Assembly: GCF_018332715.1 (NCBI RefSeq)
Contig: NZ_BOQP01000013.1
Coordinates: 113,605 to 177,604, forward strand
Length of the DNA: 64,000 nucleotides
DNA from: Winogradskya consettensis
Lineage (GTDB): Bacteria; Actinomycetota; Actinomycetes; Mycobacteriales; Micromonosporaceae
Direction: 5' to 3'
Part shown: one piece after another, positions 1-8,125 of the stretch
Layout of the letters: the number at the start of each line of letters is the position of its first letter
Position numbering within the stretch: position 1 is the first letter of the stretch
Made by a program: the position numbers and the translations under genes
The notes under the pieces: generated by a model
Told to the model about the DNA's origin: nothing
Databases searched by the model: none
Seen by the model: only the letters and a program-made list of their open reading frames with translations

Positions 1-197
1 CACCGCCAGCGTGGGCCGCGCCACGCGTCTGCCAGGATCAGCGCGGACGCCTTACCCGGACACTGCTGCACCTTGGACTTTCCCTGGGGTCCACCCATCT
101 GGGCCTCAACCTCCCAGGTCGTGCCGTCGGTGCGGACGTAAACATCCCGGCGCGATAGCCGGACGTCACCATTCCACCAGTGCTGCTCAACTCTCAC
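1..197 (-). CDS. Hypothetical protein, C-terminus cut off by the window edge
   Basis: An open frame on the minus strand starts at a GTG at 197 and runs off the left edge without a stop, giving about 65 residues. The peptide begins RVEQHWWNGDVRLSRRDVYV and later contains WEVEAQMGG and KASALILADAWRG. The pattern of short beta-strand-like segments and a Trp-rich start looks like the small uncharacterised proteins common in Micromonosporaceae, but I do not recognise a named family. No clear ribosome binding site precedes the GTG. The coding call rests on sensible composition and on the lack of any competing gene on the other strand. Confidence 0.5.
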   Translation of the reverse strand, partial: MRVEQHWWNGDVRLSRRDVYVRTDGTTWEVEAQMGGPQGKSKVQQCPGKASALILADAWRGPRWR

Positions 198-437
198 ACG
201 TCGACTTTATGACAGATATCGAAGCTTCTGCGGGAGGCCGATCTGTGAAAGTTTTTCGACGGCAGGTCTAACCGGGATGTCCGATCCGGTGGTTTTCGGC
301 CCCATGACTTGCGTCACGCCGACATTTTAGGGCGGCTAACTATTCGACACTCTGCGTAATTGCCGCAGGTGGGAGCCGCATTTTCAGGACGACGAAACGG
401 TGCCGACACGCAGCCGTCATCTGGTCAGCCTATTTGA

Positions 438-908
438 TCATGGCAGGGTCGTGGTCGGCGGCGGGGGTCCGGGCCATACCAGGAGCACTGTGCACGGAGC
501 GTGATCGACGACAAAGCGTGTGCGGTGTCCCAGGCTCTTCGGACCGAGTCGTCGTCGATCTCCGTCACGCGCCAGGACCAGCACATCCGCGTCCGCGCAG
601 GCGGCAACGACGACCCGTTCGGGGCGGCCACGCAACGTGAGCTTCCGCGCCGATCGACCCAATCGCGCCTCCGCCTTCGCCAGCAAAAGATTTTCCGCCC
701 CAGTGAGCAACCCCACTGGATCCGCGCCCGCGACACGCCCAAGAAGACCCGCCGAACCGCTCAGCGCGGCCTCGGTATCAACATCAAGAACGTGCAGCAG
801 GGTCACTTCGCCGTCTTGTTCACGCGCCGCATCGACACACGCCTCCCACGTGCCCTCCGCGAGCCACACCAGAACGCTCACAGGCCTGACACTCTCAGAC
901 TTACCCAT
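438..908 (-). CDS. Universal stress protein (UspA-like) domain protein
   Basis: This 156-residue protein is the length of a single Usp domain. Its start matches the family pattern of an early beta strand (VSVLVWLAEG), then a helix and a second strand, TLLHVLDVD. The C-terminal end has HAPCTVLLVWP, the typical last strand of UspA proteins. The ATP-binding GxxG-x9-G(S/T) loop is degenerate (LARDGDRRRLGPKSLG), so nucleotide binding is uncertain. The ATG at 908 lies inside the end of the ArsB-like gene, overlapping it by 31 bases, so the two are probably co-transcribed and translationally coupled. The role is likely cytoplasmic stress response or modulation of the neighbouring transporter, which is inference. 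Confidence 0.7.
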   Translation of the reverse strand: MGKSESVRPVSVLVWLAEGTWEACVDAAREQDGEVTLLHVLDVDTEAALSGSAGLLGRVAGADPVGLLTGAENLLLAKAEARLGRSARKLTLRGRPERVVVAACADADVLVLARDGDRRRLGPKSLGHRTRFVVDHAPCTVLLVWPGPPPPTTTLP

Positions 909-2104
909 AGCGACGCTACCCCTACAATCAGACACGCCGGTACGGTGAGCGCGCCGAGTCGCAGAAACTCCCCGGTCACCGGCGGTTGCCCGCGACCGTG
1001 CAGGATCCGCCGCCACAGCAAAGTCGCGAGCGAACCCACGTACGTCAGATTCGGACCGATGTTGGCACCCAGCAGCACGGCCAGCACCAGCCCCGGCGAA
1101 TGTGCGGCCAGCGGCAGCAACATCAGCGTCGCCGGCAGATTGTTCAGCACGTTCGCGAGCACGGCGGCCAGCCCGGCCATCGCCAGCAACCCGAGCAGAT
1201 CCGCATGGTGCGGCGCCACCCGGTCCACGAGCGTGCCGAACCCGCTCCGGCTCACCGCCAGCACCACCACCCCGAGTGCCAGGACAAAAAGACAGAACCC
1301 GAGATTCGCTTTGCGTACGAGCGTTGTCACCGGCTTTTTCATCCGTACGCCCAGAGCGATCGCACCCGCCAGGGCGACCCACGCCGGATGCACCCCCACC
1401 GGCCCCGCAACCGCGAACCCCGCCAGCGTCAGCCCGAGAACAACCAGCGCGAACTTCGGCGCACGCTCCTGCTCGACCTGCGCCGAGTGCTCCGGCGTGC
1501 CCAGATCCTGGGCGAAGAACCGCCGCAGAATCAGATACTCGACGCCGATCACCGCCAGCCACGGCAACGCCATCAACCCGGCGAAGCTCACGAACGAGAG
1601 CCCCGCCGCGGACAGCGCCAACAGGTTCGTCAGATTCGAGACCGGCAACAACAGCGACGCGGAATTGGCCAGGTGGTTGCATGCATAGACATGCGGCTTC
1701 GGGCGTACGCCCAGAGTGGAAGCGGTCGCGAACACCACCGGCGTCAGCAGCACCACCGTGGCATCGAGACTCAACGCCGCCGTCACCACCGAGGCGATGA
1801 CGAACACGATCCCCAGCAGCCGCTGCGGTGACCCCCGGCTCCAACGCGCCGCGACCGCCCCGGCGTACTTGAAGACCCCGGCCTCATCCGCGAGGTACGA
1901 CAGCAGCAGAACCGCCGCGAGGAACCCCACGGTCGGCCCCAGCTCGACCAGCTCGTCCACGGCATCCCGCCACGAGACGAGCCCGAACACCACCACGATC
2001 ACCGCCGCCGGCACCGCGGCCACAGCCTCCGGCAGACCCCGCGGCCGCGCGACGGCAAAGCCGAGCACACCCACGAGCAGCAGGAGAGAAACAACGGTGA
2101 TCAT
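878..2104 (-). CDS. ArsB/NhaD-type (ion transporter superfamily) membrane transporter
   Basis: The 408-residue protein is almost entirely hydrophobic, with about ten to twelve predicted membrane segments. It resembles the ArsB arsenite efflux and SLC13/NhaD group: an early conserved stretch LSLDATVVLLTPVVFATAS, then CNHLANSASLLLPVSNLTNL, and in the second half NVLNNLPATLMLLPLA followed by GANIGPNLTYVGSLATLLW. These paired asparagine-rich hairpins are the substrate-path motifs of the superfamily. The usual family length is about 420 residues, so it is full length. No ArsR repressor or arsenate reductase lies beside it, so arsenite as the substrate is not secured; another anion or Na+/H+ exchange is possible. 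The Usp gene overlaps its 3' end. Confidence 0.8.
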   Translation of the reverse strand: MITVVSLLLLVGVLGFAVARPRGLPEAVAAVPAAVIVVVFGLVSWRDAVDELVELGPTVGFLAAVLLLSYLADEAGVFKYAGAVAARWSRGSPQRLLGIVFVIASVVTAALSLDATVVLLTPVVFATASTLGVRPKPHVYACNHLANSASLLLPVSNLTNLLALSAAGLSFVSFAGLMALPWLAVIGVEYLILRRFFAQDLGTPEHSAQVEQERAPKFALVVLGLTLAGFAVAGPVGVHPAWVALAGAIALGVRMKKPVTTLVRKANLGFCLFVLALGVVVLAVSRSGFGTLVDRVAPHHADLLGLLAMAGLAAVLANVLNNLPATLMLLPLAAHSPGLVLAVLLGANIGPNLTYVGSLATLLWRRILHGRGQPPVTGEFLRLGALTVPACLIVGVASLWVSLRVSGL

Positions 2105-2143
2105 CAGTCGCGAAGCATGCCCCTACCCCGTACGGTCGAAACC

Positions 2144-2554
2144 ATGGCGCGCCGATGGCTCCTCACGATAATTCTGCTGGCAATCGGCATCGTAGCGGCA
2201 GTCACCGGGCGCACCCTCGTACTGGTGATCATGCTGCTTTTCGCGCTGGCCGCCTCACCCCTGATCTTCCCTGCGTCCATCTCGGCGGCCGAGGCCCAGG
2301 CCCGCAGCGCCGCCGACGGAAAGCCCATCGTCTACTGGCGCCCGGGCTGCCCCTTCTGCCTGCGCCTGCGAGCCACCCTGGCCTTCCAGAGCCGCCGCCT
2401 CCACTGGGTCGACATCTGGAAGGACCCCGCCGCAGCCGCCGCCGTCCGGGCAGTCGCCAACGGCAACGAAACGGTCCCCACAGTCATCCTGCGCGGCGAA
2501 CCCCACGTAAACCCGAACCCCACCTGGCTACGCGCCGCCATCCGAGCGCGATAA
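2144..2554 (+). CDS. Membrane-anchored glutaredoxin/thioredoxin-like protein
   Basis: The protein has two adjacent hydrophobic segments (about residues 5-45), then a glutaredoxin fold with the redox motif WRPGCPFCLRLR, and later the cis-proline motif NETVPTVILRG. The CPFC active site and the cis-Pro after TV are diagnostic of the glutaredoxin-like family (compare mycoredoxin in actinobacteria). The start at 2144 (MARRWLL) puts the membrane helix at the N-terminus; an in-frame ATG nine codons upstream is the alternative. It probably reduces disulfides or mycothiol mixed disulfides near the membrane. It is divergent from the ArsB-like gene by only 39 bases and its 3' end overlaps the convergent DUF2809 gene by 71 bases. 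Confidence 0.8.
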   Translation: MARRWLLTIILLAIGIVAAVTGRTLVLVIMLLFALAASPLIFPASISAAEAQARSAADGKPIVYWRPGCPFCLRLRATLAFQSRRLHWVDIWKDPAAAAAVRAVANGNETVPTVILRGEPHVNPNPTWLRAAIRAR

Positions 2555-2888
2555 CCACCACCGGCACGACACCCACCGGATACCAGGCCATATCCGCCCA
2601 GTCGAAGGACGACCCCAGCACCAGCCTCGCGAGGACGCTTCGCGCGCTCAGCTCCGCGGGCAGCGAGGTCAGCTGCAGAAGCTCGATCGCCCAGCAAAAA
2701 GCAACCGCCAAAGCACCGGCAACGCCCGGATGAACCCGCGGCCACACAACGTAGACACCGGCAAACACCATGGTCGCGTAAAGCACCGTCCCAGCATTCG
2801 CCGCGAACGCCCCACCACCCACAGCCCGGACCACAAGCCCCACGGCGATGACCGTCCCCACCCCACCCAGAGCCACCAGCCGCCGCAT
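2484..2888 (-). CDS. DUF2809 family membrane protein
   Basis: The call of about 134 residues starts at MRRLVALGGVG. It contains four hydrophobic segments. The signature of DUF2809 is clear: a CWAIELLQL segment followed by LPAELSARSVLARLVLGSSFDWADMAWYP in which the Glu, the Arg and the FDWADMAWY turn are conserved. Function of the family is unknown; members are small integral membrane proteins. Longer in-frame starts exist up to 2996 but would run into the 3' end of the neighbouring peptidase gene and add a non-hydrophobic leader. The last 71 bases overlap the convergent glutaredoxin gene, an unusually long tail-to-tail overlap. Confidence 0.7.
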   Translation of the reverse strand: MRRLVALGGVGTVIAVGLVVRAVGGGAFAANAGTVLYATMVFAGVYVVWPRVHPGVAGALAVAFCWAIELLQLTSLPAELSARSVLARLVLGSSFDWADMAWYPVGVVPVVVIALGWRRVARWGSGLRGVRRAG

Positions 2889-2916
2889 GCCCCACATCGA
2901 GCTGCAGCTCTTGACG

Positions 2917-3747
2917 TCAAGCATCTCGGAGCATGGTGAGGGCTTGCCTGACCTCCGTGACGACCCGCGTATACGGCCAGCGGGCCAGCTCTGCAAGCGG
3001 GTGGTATCGGTGCAGTTCGCGAACCACGTTCAAACCGACGTAGTACCCGCAACGGCGAGGCAGGTCTCCTCGCTCAGGTGAGTCACGCATCTGGAAGTAC
3101 GCGGCGTACGTGTCGGGGTTGTCGCCGTCCAGGGCAGCCAGCAAGCGGTCGAGAACGGTGCGCTGGTGGGTTCGGCAGGCTTGGTGCCAGTCTTCGAAGC
3201 CTTCCGCGAACCACAGGCACTGCGCGTCCGATAGTCCCGGCTCCGCCAACGATGAGACCAGGGTTGCGAGACCTTCGCTCATCAGGGCTGCCGCTATTCC
3301 GTGTTCGGGCCAGGATGCGTGGTCGCCGGCTCGGTCATGGACGACGTGGGATGCTTCGTGGATGAGGAGAAGCCGTCCATAGCGCTCGTCGTTCGGGTAC
3401 CGCTCGACGGCTACAAAGAGCTCTGCGCGGCCGTTCAGCGGAGCTACCCAACCGTTGGCAGTGAACAGGCCTACCAGCACGACTACCTGGACGTCGACGT
3501 TCATTACTCCCATGAGGCCTGCTGCTGACGATAAGGCAGTCGATGCTGTGCGGCGGATCACGTCGGCACGGGCAGTCAGGCGACCCGAGTCGGTGAAGAG
3601 TTCCGCGAGGCGGCGCTCGTCGAGGCCAGGGTCATGATATTTACTGATTCGTTCGCGGTAGCGCTGCCAACTCGCGGGGCGCTCCGCCCCGGTGGCCGGG
3701 GTTTGGGCCAGGAACTCGGGCACCAGGTCTCGCACCACGATAGGCAT
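2917..3747 (-). CDS. Putative zinc metallopeptidase (DUF2268-like, HExxH)
   Basis: This 276-residue cytoplasmic protein carries LLLIHEASHVVHD at residues 127-138, a gluzincin-like HExxH with H130, E131 and H134. A Glu in the following SEGLATLVSSL segment is a good candidate for the third zinc ligand, as in the DUF2268 (Zn-protease) family. The C-terminal third has CGYYVGLNVVRELHRYHPL, also typical of that family (GYxxG). No signal peptide is seen. The start codon ATG at 3747 is followed by an ordinary soluble N-terminus. The substrate is unknown. It stands alone, 28 bases upstream of the DUF2809 gene on the same strand. Confidence 0.75.
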   Translation of the reverse strand: MPIVVRDLVPEFLAQTPATGAERPASWQRYRERISKYHDPGLDERRLAELFTDSGRLTARADVIRRTASTALSSAAGLMGVMNVDVQVVVLVGLFTANGWVAPLNGRAELFVAVERYPNDERYGRLLLIHEASHVVHDRAGDHASWPEHGIAAALMSEGLATLVSSLAEPGLSDAQCLWFAEGFEDWHQACRTHQRTVLDRLLAALDGDNPDTYAAYFQMRDSPERGDLPRRCGYYVGLNVVRELHRYHPLAELARWPYTRVVTEVRQALTMLRDA

Positions 3748-4004
3748 GCGCTCGATCCTGACAGGGCCCCGTTCAATCGCGGTAGCGGCGGGATTCGGCG
3801 TGCGGTCCTCACCAGGATCGCTGCGTGATCAAGCAGGGACAGCACGTGTCGTGCAGGCGACTTGGGGCTTGTGACGGGCTCGGTGGGCAAAGAGAGTGAC
3901 CCAGCACGCACCTGGTCTTTGTCTCCTTCGGGGCGTGGCGCTGCGTTTGGGCCGATGCAGCCGCTACCGTCACTCGCTGAGAACAGATGTTCGTGGGGGG
4001 ATTC

Positions 4005-4523
4005 GTGTCGACTTTCGCTGCCGGCGTCGCTCGGGGCAAGAACGGCTGGACGGCATCCGAGGTGGAGCTCACCGGGGTGGCCGATATCGACGAGGTTGTC
4101 GACCGGCTGCGCGATGCCGAGCCCGATGCCGAGTTGTCGTTGCTGTTCGTCGAGGCCGACGATCAGTATTTGGTGATCATGCGCTTGGATGAGGGCGATG
4201 ACCTGCGGGTCTTCGGGTCTGATTCGGCCTTCGCGGACGAGTCGCGCCTCGGTGCGCTGCTGCTCGCGGATGTGGAGGCGCCGGCCCTGGAGATCGATGA
4301 GCTGGCCGCGCCACAGGGTGATGACGACGAGGACGAGCGGCCCGCCGCCGACCCCGACGCCGACCCCGTGGGCGATGTCGAGCTGCTCGCGGATCTGGGG
4401 ATCAGTTCGCACCGGCTGCTCACCCTCTGTGGTCTCGAGGGGATGCTGCCGGCGGACGTGACCGCTGAGATCTGCCAGAAGCTGGGCGCCGGGGACGAGC
4501 TCGAGGAGCTGCGCGACGCATGA
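4005..4523 (+). CDS. tRNA adenosine deaminase-associated protein
   Basis: A 172-residue acidic protein found next to tadA in most actinobacteria. It starts VSTFAAGVARGKNGWTASEV, matching the family start, and the GTG at 4005 is preceded by a G-rich stretch (tggggggattc) that can serve as ribosome binding site; an in-frame ATG six codons upstream is less likely. The middle has a highly acidic linker (DDDEDERPAADPDADP) and the C-terminus has LADLGISSHRLLTLCGLEGM, a conserved segment of the family. Its stop overlaps the tadA start by four bases (ATGA), so translation is coupled. Its biochemical role is not established; the conserved neighbourhood suggests a function with TadA. Confidence 0.85.
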   Translation: MSTFAAGVARGKNGWTASEVELTGVADIDEVVDRLRDAEPDAELSLLFVEADDQYLVIMRLDEGDDLRVFGSDSAFADESRLGALLLADVEAPALEIDELAAPQGDDDEDERPAADPDADPVGDVELLADLGISSHRLLTLCGLEGMLPADVTAEICQKLGAGDELEELRDA

Positions 4524-4969
4524 TGGCCCGTCCTCTGCACGAGACATGGATGCGTCGGGCGCTCTCCGTCGCCACCACGTCGGCGGAGGACGTGCCGGTC
4601 GGTGCGGTGATCTACGACGCGGCCGGGAACGAGCTGGCCACAGCCGGGAACGAGCGTGAGGCGGCCGGGGATCCGACCGCCCACGCCGAGGTGCTCGCGC
4701 TGCGTCGCGCCGCTGCGGTCACCGGCAGTTGGCGCCTGGACGGCTGCACGCTCGTGGTGACGCTGGAGCCGTGCACGATGTGTGCCGGCGCGCTGGTGCT
4801 GGCCCGGATCGGCACGCTCGTCTTCGGCGCCTGGGAGCCGAAGACGGGCGCGGTCGGGTCCCTCTGGGACGTGGTCCGGGATCGGCGCCTGAACCACCGC
4901 CCAGAGGTCTACACAGGCATCCTGGAAGCCGAATGCGCGGCCCTGATGCGCGGATTCTTCAGGCGATAG
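4520..4969 (+). CDS. tadA: tRNA-specific adenosine deaminase TadA
   Basis: TadA converts A34 to inosine at the wobble position of tRNA-Arg(ACG), a cytoplasmic reaction needed to read CGN codons. The 149-residue length is normal. The zinc site is complete: PTAHAEVLALR supplies the His ligand and the catalytic Glu, and LEPCTMCAGALVLARI supplies the two Cys ligands (PCxxC). The C-terminal part GAVGSLWDVVRDRRLNHRPEV also matches. The ATG sits in the ATGA overlap with the upstream associated gene. The 3' end overlaps the convergent deoD gene by 11 bases. Confidence 0.95.
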   Translation: MMARPLHETWMRRALSVATTSAEDVPVGAVIYDAAGNELATAGNEREAAGDPTAHAEVLALRRAAAVTGSWRLDGCTLVVTLEPCTMCAGALVLARIGTLVFGAWEPKTGAVGSLWDVVRDRRLNHRPEVYTGILEAECAALMRGFFRR

Positions 4970-5666
4970 CCGTGTCGAGGCCGATCTGCACCATGTCGGA
5001 GAAGCCCTGCTCGCGCTGCGCGGCATCCATCTTGTCGCCACGCTTGATGTGGTCGCTGACGGTCAGAATCGTCAGCGCCTTCACGCCGAACTTGGCCGCG
5101 ATCGTGTAGATGGCAGCCGACTCCATCTCGACCGCGAGCACGCCGTAGTCGGCGAGCCGGTCGTAAAGGTCGGGCCGGTCCGTGTAGAACTCGTCAGCGG
5201 CCAGAATCGGACCCACCCGCAACGGAACGTTCCGCCGCTCAGCGACCTCGGCCGCGGTCCGCAGCAGCCCGAAATCAGCCACGGGCGCGTAATCCACCAG
5301 CCCGTCGAACCGCAACCGGTTCATGTTCGAGTCGGTGGCCGACCCGATCGCCGCGATGACATCCCCGAGCTGCAGATCCATCGCCAACGCGCCGCACGAC
5401 CCAATCCGGATGATGGACTTCGCGCCGTACTCGTTGATGAGCTCATGCGTGTAGATCGAGGCCGACGGCATCCCCATGCCCGACCCCTGCACCGAAACAG
5501 GCACACCCTGCCACGTGCCGGTGAACCCCAGCATCCCCCGGACCTGCGTGTAACAGACCGGGTCCTTCAGAAACGTCTCAGCGATCCACTTCGCCCGCAT
5601 CGGATCCCCGGGAAGCAGAACCCGCTCAGCGATATCGCCCGGCTTCGCGCCGATGTGAACACTCAT
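4959..5666 (-). CDS. deoD: Purine-nucleoside phosphorylase DeoD
   Basis: A 235-residue hexameric-type purine nucleoside phosphorylase, which releases ribose-1-phosphate and the free base in purine salvage. Recognisable elements in order: LLPGDPMRAKWIAETFL (phosphate and substrate loop), GSGMGMPSASIYTHELI, IRIGSCGALAMDLQLGDV, VEMESAAIYTIAAKFG (ribose and base contacts), and SDHIKRGDKM near the end, in which the Asp of SDH is the catalytic acid. The ATG at 5666 gives the family N-terminus MSVHIGAKPGDIAERVLLPG; the open frame continues 26 codons upstream without matching the family. Confidence 0.95.
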   Translation of the reverse strand: MSVHIGAKPGDIAERVLLPGDPMRAKWIAETFLKDPVCYTQVRGMLGFTGTWQGVPVSVQGSGMGMPSASIYTHELINEYGAKSIIRIGSCGALAMDLQLGDVIAAIGSATDSNMNRLRFDGLVDYAPVADFGLLRTAAEVAERRNVPLRVGPILAADEFYTDRPDLYDRLADYGVLAVEMESAAIYTIAAKFGVKALTILTVSDHIKRGDKMDAAQREQGFSDMVQIGLDTAIA

Positions 5667-5785
5667 GAAAGCTGATCCTGCCAGGCGCCCGCCGCCCGGA
5701 CGCCAGGACCTGGCACTTCGAGCCCTGATCCGGTTTGGGGTCACCCGCCTACAGACGCCCCAGCCGGTCAGTTATTCTACTTCAC

Positions 5786-5875
5786 GGTGGTGTGTCCGAG
5801 CGGCCTAAGGAGCACGCCTCGAAAGCGTGTGAGGGTGCAAGCCCTCCAAGGGTTCAAATCCCTTCACCACCGCCA
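5786..5875 (+). tRNA. tRNA-Ser (anticodon CGA)
   Basis: A class II tRNA cloverleaf is readable by eye. The acceptor stem GGTGGTG pairs with CACCACC; the anticodon loop CTCGAAA gives anticodon CGA; a long variable arm follows (GAGGGTGCAAGCCCTC); and the T arm contains GGTTCAAATCC. Discriminator G is followed by an encoded CCA (5873-5875). The long variable arm and CGA anticodon identify a serine tRNA reading UCG. Two flanking bases upstream of the acceptor match the end of a short intergenic region after the deoD promoter. Confidence 0.95.
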
Positions 5876-5887
5876 GCAAGCAGGTCA

Positions 5888-5923
5888 AACGCCCGGCACC
5901 TCGGAGACGAGGAGCCGGGCGTT
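5888..5923 (+). terminator. Intrinsic terminator after tRNA-Ser
   Basis: A perfect ten-base stem, AACGCCCGGC with GCCGGGCGTT, encloses a 16-base loop that itself holds CCTCggagaCGAGG, and is followed by TTCTCT. It lies 13 bases after the tRNA CCA end and is the likely transcription stop for the tRNA. Confidence 0.8.
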
Positions 5924-5930
5924 TCTCTGT

Positions 5931-6401
5931 CTGGTCTCAGTTTTGGTCTCACCGGAGAGGTCCGGACGCCCAGACAGGCCCGACCCTGGACACCGAACAC
6001 TCCGGGCGGCACACACTCGCCGATGGTTCCGTCAGATCTCGTACGACGCGACGAGGACTCGAGAGCGCACAGCCCGCCGTCACCCGCCAGGGTGAACATC
6101 GCCGGGGCTGCACCTCTCAGCCCGCCCACGCTTACGCGTGGCAATGCGCCACTTCCCGTCGACCATTCACCGAGGTAATCGTGGGTCTATGCCATCGGGA
6201 TGCCCTCTCACCACGGCCGGCGGCATTGTCACAATGTCACTCTTGCGTGGGACTGAACGGACAATCCTCACCATCTACGGGGATGACCGTCCGACCTACA
6301 CTGGCGTGACCACGGCCGAGTAGATCAATTGGACCCGTACGGTATGCAGCGCGCCAATTCCGCCGATAGCAGCAGGGCGTGGATGATTCGGGGTGGTACG
6401 G
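5931..6401. other. Gene-free stretch between tRNA-Ser and the TIR-like gene
   Basis: No frame here has a convincing start, length and composition. The segment begins with two near-copies of GGTCTCA (around 5933 and 5945) directly after the tRNA terminator. At about 6214-6226 there is CATTG-TCA-CAATG, a short inverted repeat that could be an operator or just chance. Sites next to tRNA 3' ends are common insertion points for mobile elements, but I see no integrase and no second copy of the tRNA 3' end in the window. Confidence 0.5.
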
Positions 6402-7784
6402 ATGAAGACAGTGTTTGTGCTGATGCCGTTCGATGAGAACTTTGACGATGTCTTCCACATCATCAAAGACTCCGGCCGACAGTCCAACGAGGAAACCGGC
6501 TTGGAGATCAAGGTCTACCGGGCCGACGAAATCGCCGAACCGGGACGGATCTCGTTCCAGGTTTTGGAGGCGATTCGAGAGGCAGACCTTATTATCGCTG
6601 ATCTCACCGGGAGCAATCCGAATGTGATGTACGAGCTCGGCTATGCTCACGCGGCCGAGAAAGACGTGGTGATCCTGAACCAGGAAGTTAACGACTCGCC
6701 GTTCGACGTCAAGGACTTTCGTCAGATCACGTACGACCGGACCAAGATGCTCCGCGATTGCCGCCCTCGGTTGGTCACAGCCATCAACTCGGTCATCGGC
6801 AAGGCGGGCGACGCCAAAACCTTCATCGCGGACAACGACGGGCAGGTCGAACGATTCACTGAATTCTCGGTGGTGCGTCGCCCCGGCTCGGTTCTCGTCG
6901 CGGACATTCAGGCGATACACGTCAAGCTGCAGGTTTCCAGAAAGATCTCACACGATAAGGCGGAGATCCGCAGCCTGGGTATCACCCTGCGAAAACTGAT
7001 CGACACCGTAACCATCGTCGGTCGGGTCGATGAGGGCGACTCCCGGAACACCGCAGGGTCGATCGGCAATTGCGCCGTGGAACTCGAGCAGGCGGGCGAG
7101 GAGGAACTTGCTCACGAAATTTTCACCCGGGCGATCAATCTGTTCCCTGACTTCGAGGGCCTGCGGATCCAGTACAGCGACTTCCTGAGCGACCAGGGAA
7201 AGGATGAAGAGGCGTGGAAGGAACTGGAGCGGGCAAAATCGATCAATCCTGCGGATAGGCGTATCTCGAGACTTGCTATGAAGATACGAAGTCGCTCAGC
7301 GGGCAATCGAGAGCAGGACGCTGAGATTCTCCATGATTTACGAGACGGGTTTGAGGCAGACCCTTCCGATCAGGCCACACTGGTAGCCTATCTTGTCGCC
7401 CTCGATGCCGCCGGCATCGTCCAGTCCGAGGAGTTCGAGCGGGTCTGCAAGATATGGAGTGAGAGGCCCGGACAGGATGGCTACATGGCAGATCGGGCCC
7501 TTGCCGACTTCCTTGCCAAGCACGATCCGCTTCGCGCTCAGAAAATCTACGAAGGCCTCCTGGCCCGGACTCCGGCTTTGCCGGACAGTGATCGCCACGC
7601 TGTATTGCACAATCTCGCGACGATCCTTTCCGACACCGACCAGGATCAGGCAATCCGTTACTGGACGCTGGCGTACAAGATGAACCGGACCGACGCCGTC
7701 GTCACCGCGAGTTTCTCCCAGCGGCTCGCTCAATGGGGAAAGCTTGATCTGGCCAGCCGTGTGGTGAACGGTGAGCAGATCTAG
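6402..7784 (+). CDS. Nucleoside deoxyribosyltransferase/TIR-like domain protein with TPR region
   Basis: The 460-residue protein has two parts. Residues 1-125 hold a Rossmann-like domain of the nucleoside 2-deoxyribosyltransferase/TIR-like group: KTVFVLMPFDENFDDVF at the start, ADEIAEPGRISFQVLEAI, then ADLIIADLTGSNPNVMYELG with the Glu of YELGYAHA in the position of the catalytic Glu of that fold. The rest (about 200-460) is helical and TPR-like, for example EIFTRAINLFPDFEGLRI and ELERAKSINPADRRISRLA. Such domains often cleave N-glycosidic bonds in nucleotides or NAD+ in bacterial conflict systems; that role here is inference. The start may also be GTG at 6393. Codon use is less GC-biased than in flanking genes, and the gene stands alone next to a tRNA. 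Confidence 0.75.
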   Translation: MKTVFVLMPFDENFDDVFHIIKDSGRQSNEETGLEIKVYRADEIAEPGRISFQVLEAIREADLIIADLTGSNPNVMYELGYAHAAEKDVVILNQEVNDSPFDVKDFRQITYDRTKMLRDCRPRLVTAINSVIGKAGDAKTFIADNDGQVERFTEFSVVRRPGSVLVADIQAIHVKLQVSRKISHDKAEIRSLGITLRKLIDTVTIVGRVDEGDSRNTAGSIGNCAVELEQAGEEELAHEIFTRAINLFPDFEGLRIQYSDFLSDQGKDEEAWKELERAKSINPADRRISRLAMKIRSRSAGNREQDAEILHDLRDGFEADPSDQATLVAYLVALDAAGIVQSEEFERVCKIWSERPGQDGYMADRALADFLAKHDPLRAQKIYEGLLARTPALPDSDRHAVLHNLATILSDTDQDQAIRYWTLAYKMNRTDAVVTASFSQRLAQWGKLDLASRVVNGEQI

Positions 7785-7796
7785 TTCATCGTGATC

Positions 7797-7834
7797 GGAG
7801 ACCCGTCTATACCCTGGGGCATAGCCGGGTCTCC
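7797..7834. terminator. Hairpin after the TIR-like gene
   Basis: GGAGACCCG pairs with CGGGTCTCC, and CTAT with ATAG inside, giving a long stem 12 bases after the stop of the TIR-like gene. There is no T tract, so it is either a weak intrinsic terminator or an mRNA 3' stabiliser. Confidence 0.6.
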
Positions 7835-7882
7835 GGCTGCAGCCAGATCCGCACGAAGCCTGTGGCTGCCACGCTGTTGGGT

Positions 7883-8125
7883 ATGAAGAGTTCGAGCACC
7901 GAGTCCCCCGCCCGCATCTGGCTTCGCCGCCTGGTCATCGCCGTGTCCTGCGCGCCGCTCGCTGCGCTCAGTGTTCTGCACACGATGGGACGCTCGGAGG
8001 ACTTCGGCGTGCTGGGGCGCTGGTATGTGATGGTTCCGCTGGCTGTCGGGTGCTACTTCGCGTGGAACCTCATCGAGAAGGCGATCTCGTGGACCACGCC
8101 GGTCGAAACGCGCGAGGAAGCTTAG
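7883..8125 (+). CDS. Small membrane protein of unknown function
   Basis: An 80-residue product starting MKSSSTESPARIWLRR has two hydrophobic segments (about 17-34 and 51-70) and a short charged tail ending ETREEA. An in-frame start seven codons upstream (7862) is possible. I do not recognise a family. Support comes from a positive-inside pattern typical of a real two-helix membrane protein. Its last bases overlap the end of the alpha/beta-hydrolase remnant on the other strand. Confidence 0.5.
   Translation: MKSSSTESPARIWLRRLVIAVSCAPLAALSVLHTMGRSEDFGVLGRWYVMVPLAVGCYFAWNLIEKAISWTTPVETREEA

Noticed and set aside
878..2104. A full arsenic resistance operon
   Set aside because: Only an ArsB-like transporter is present; no ArsR, ArsC or related gene lies nearby, so substrate is left open.
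5786..6401. Integrated element at tRNA-Ser
   Set aside because: No integrase, excision gene or second copy of the tRNA 3' end can be seen; only suggestive position.
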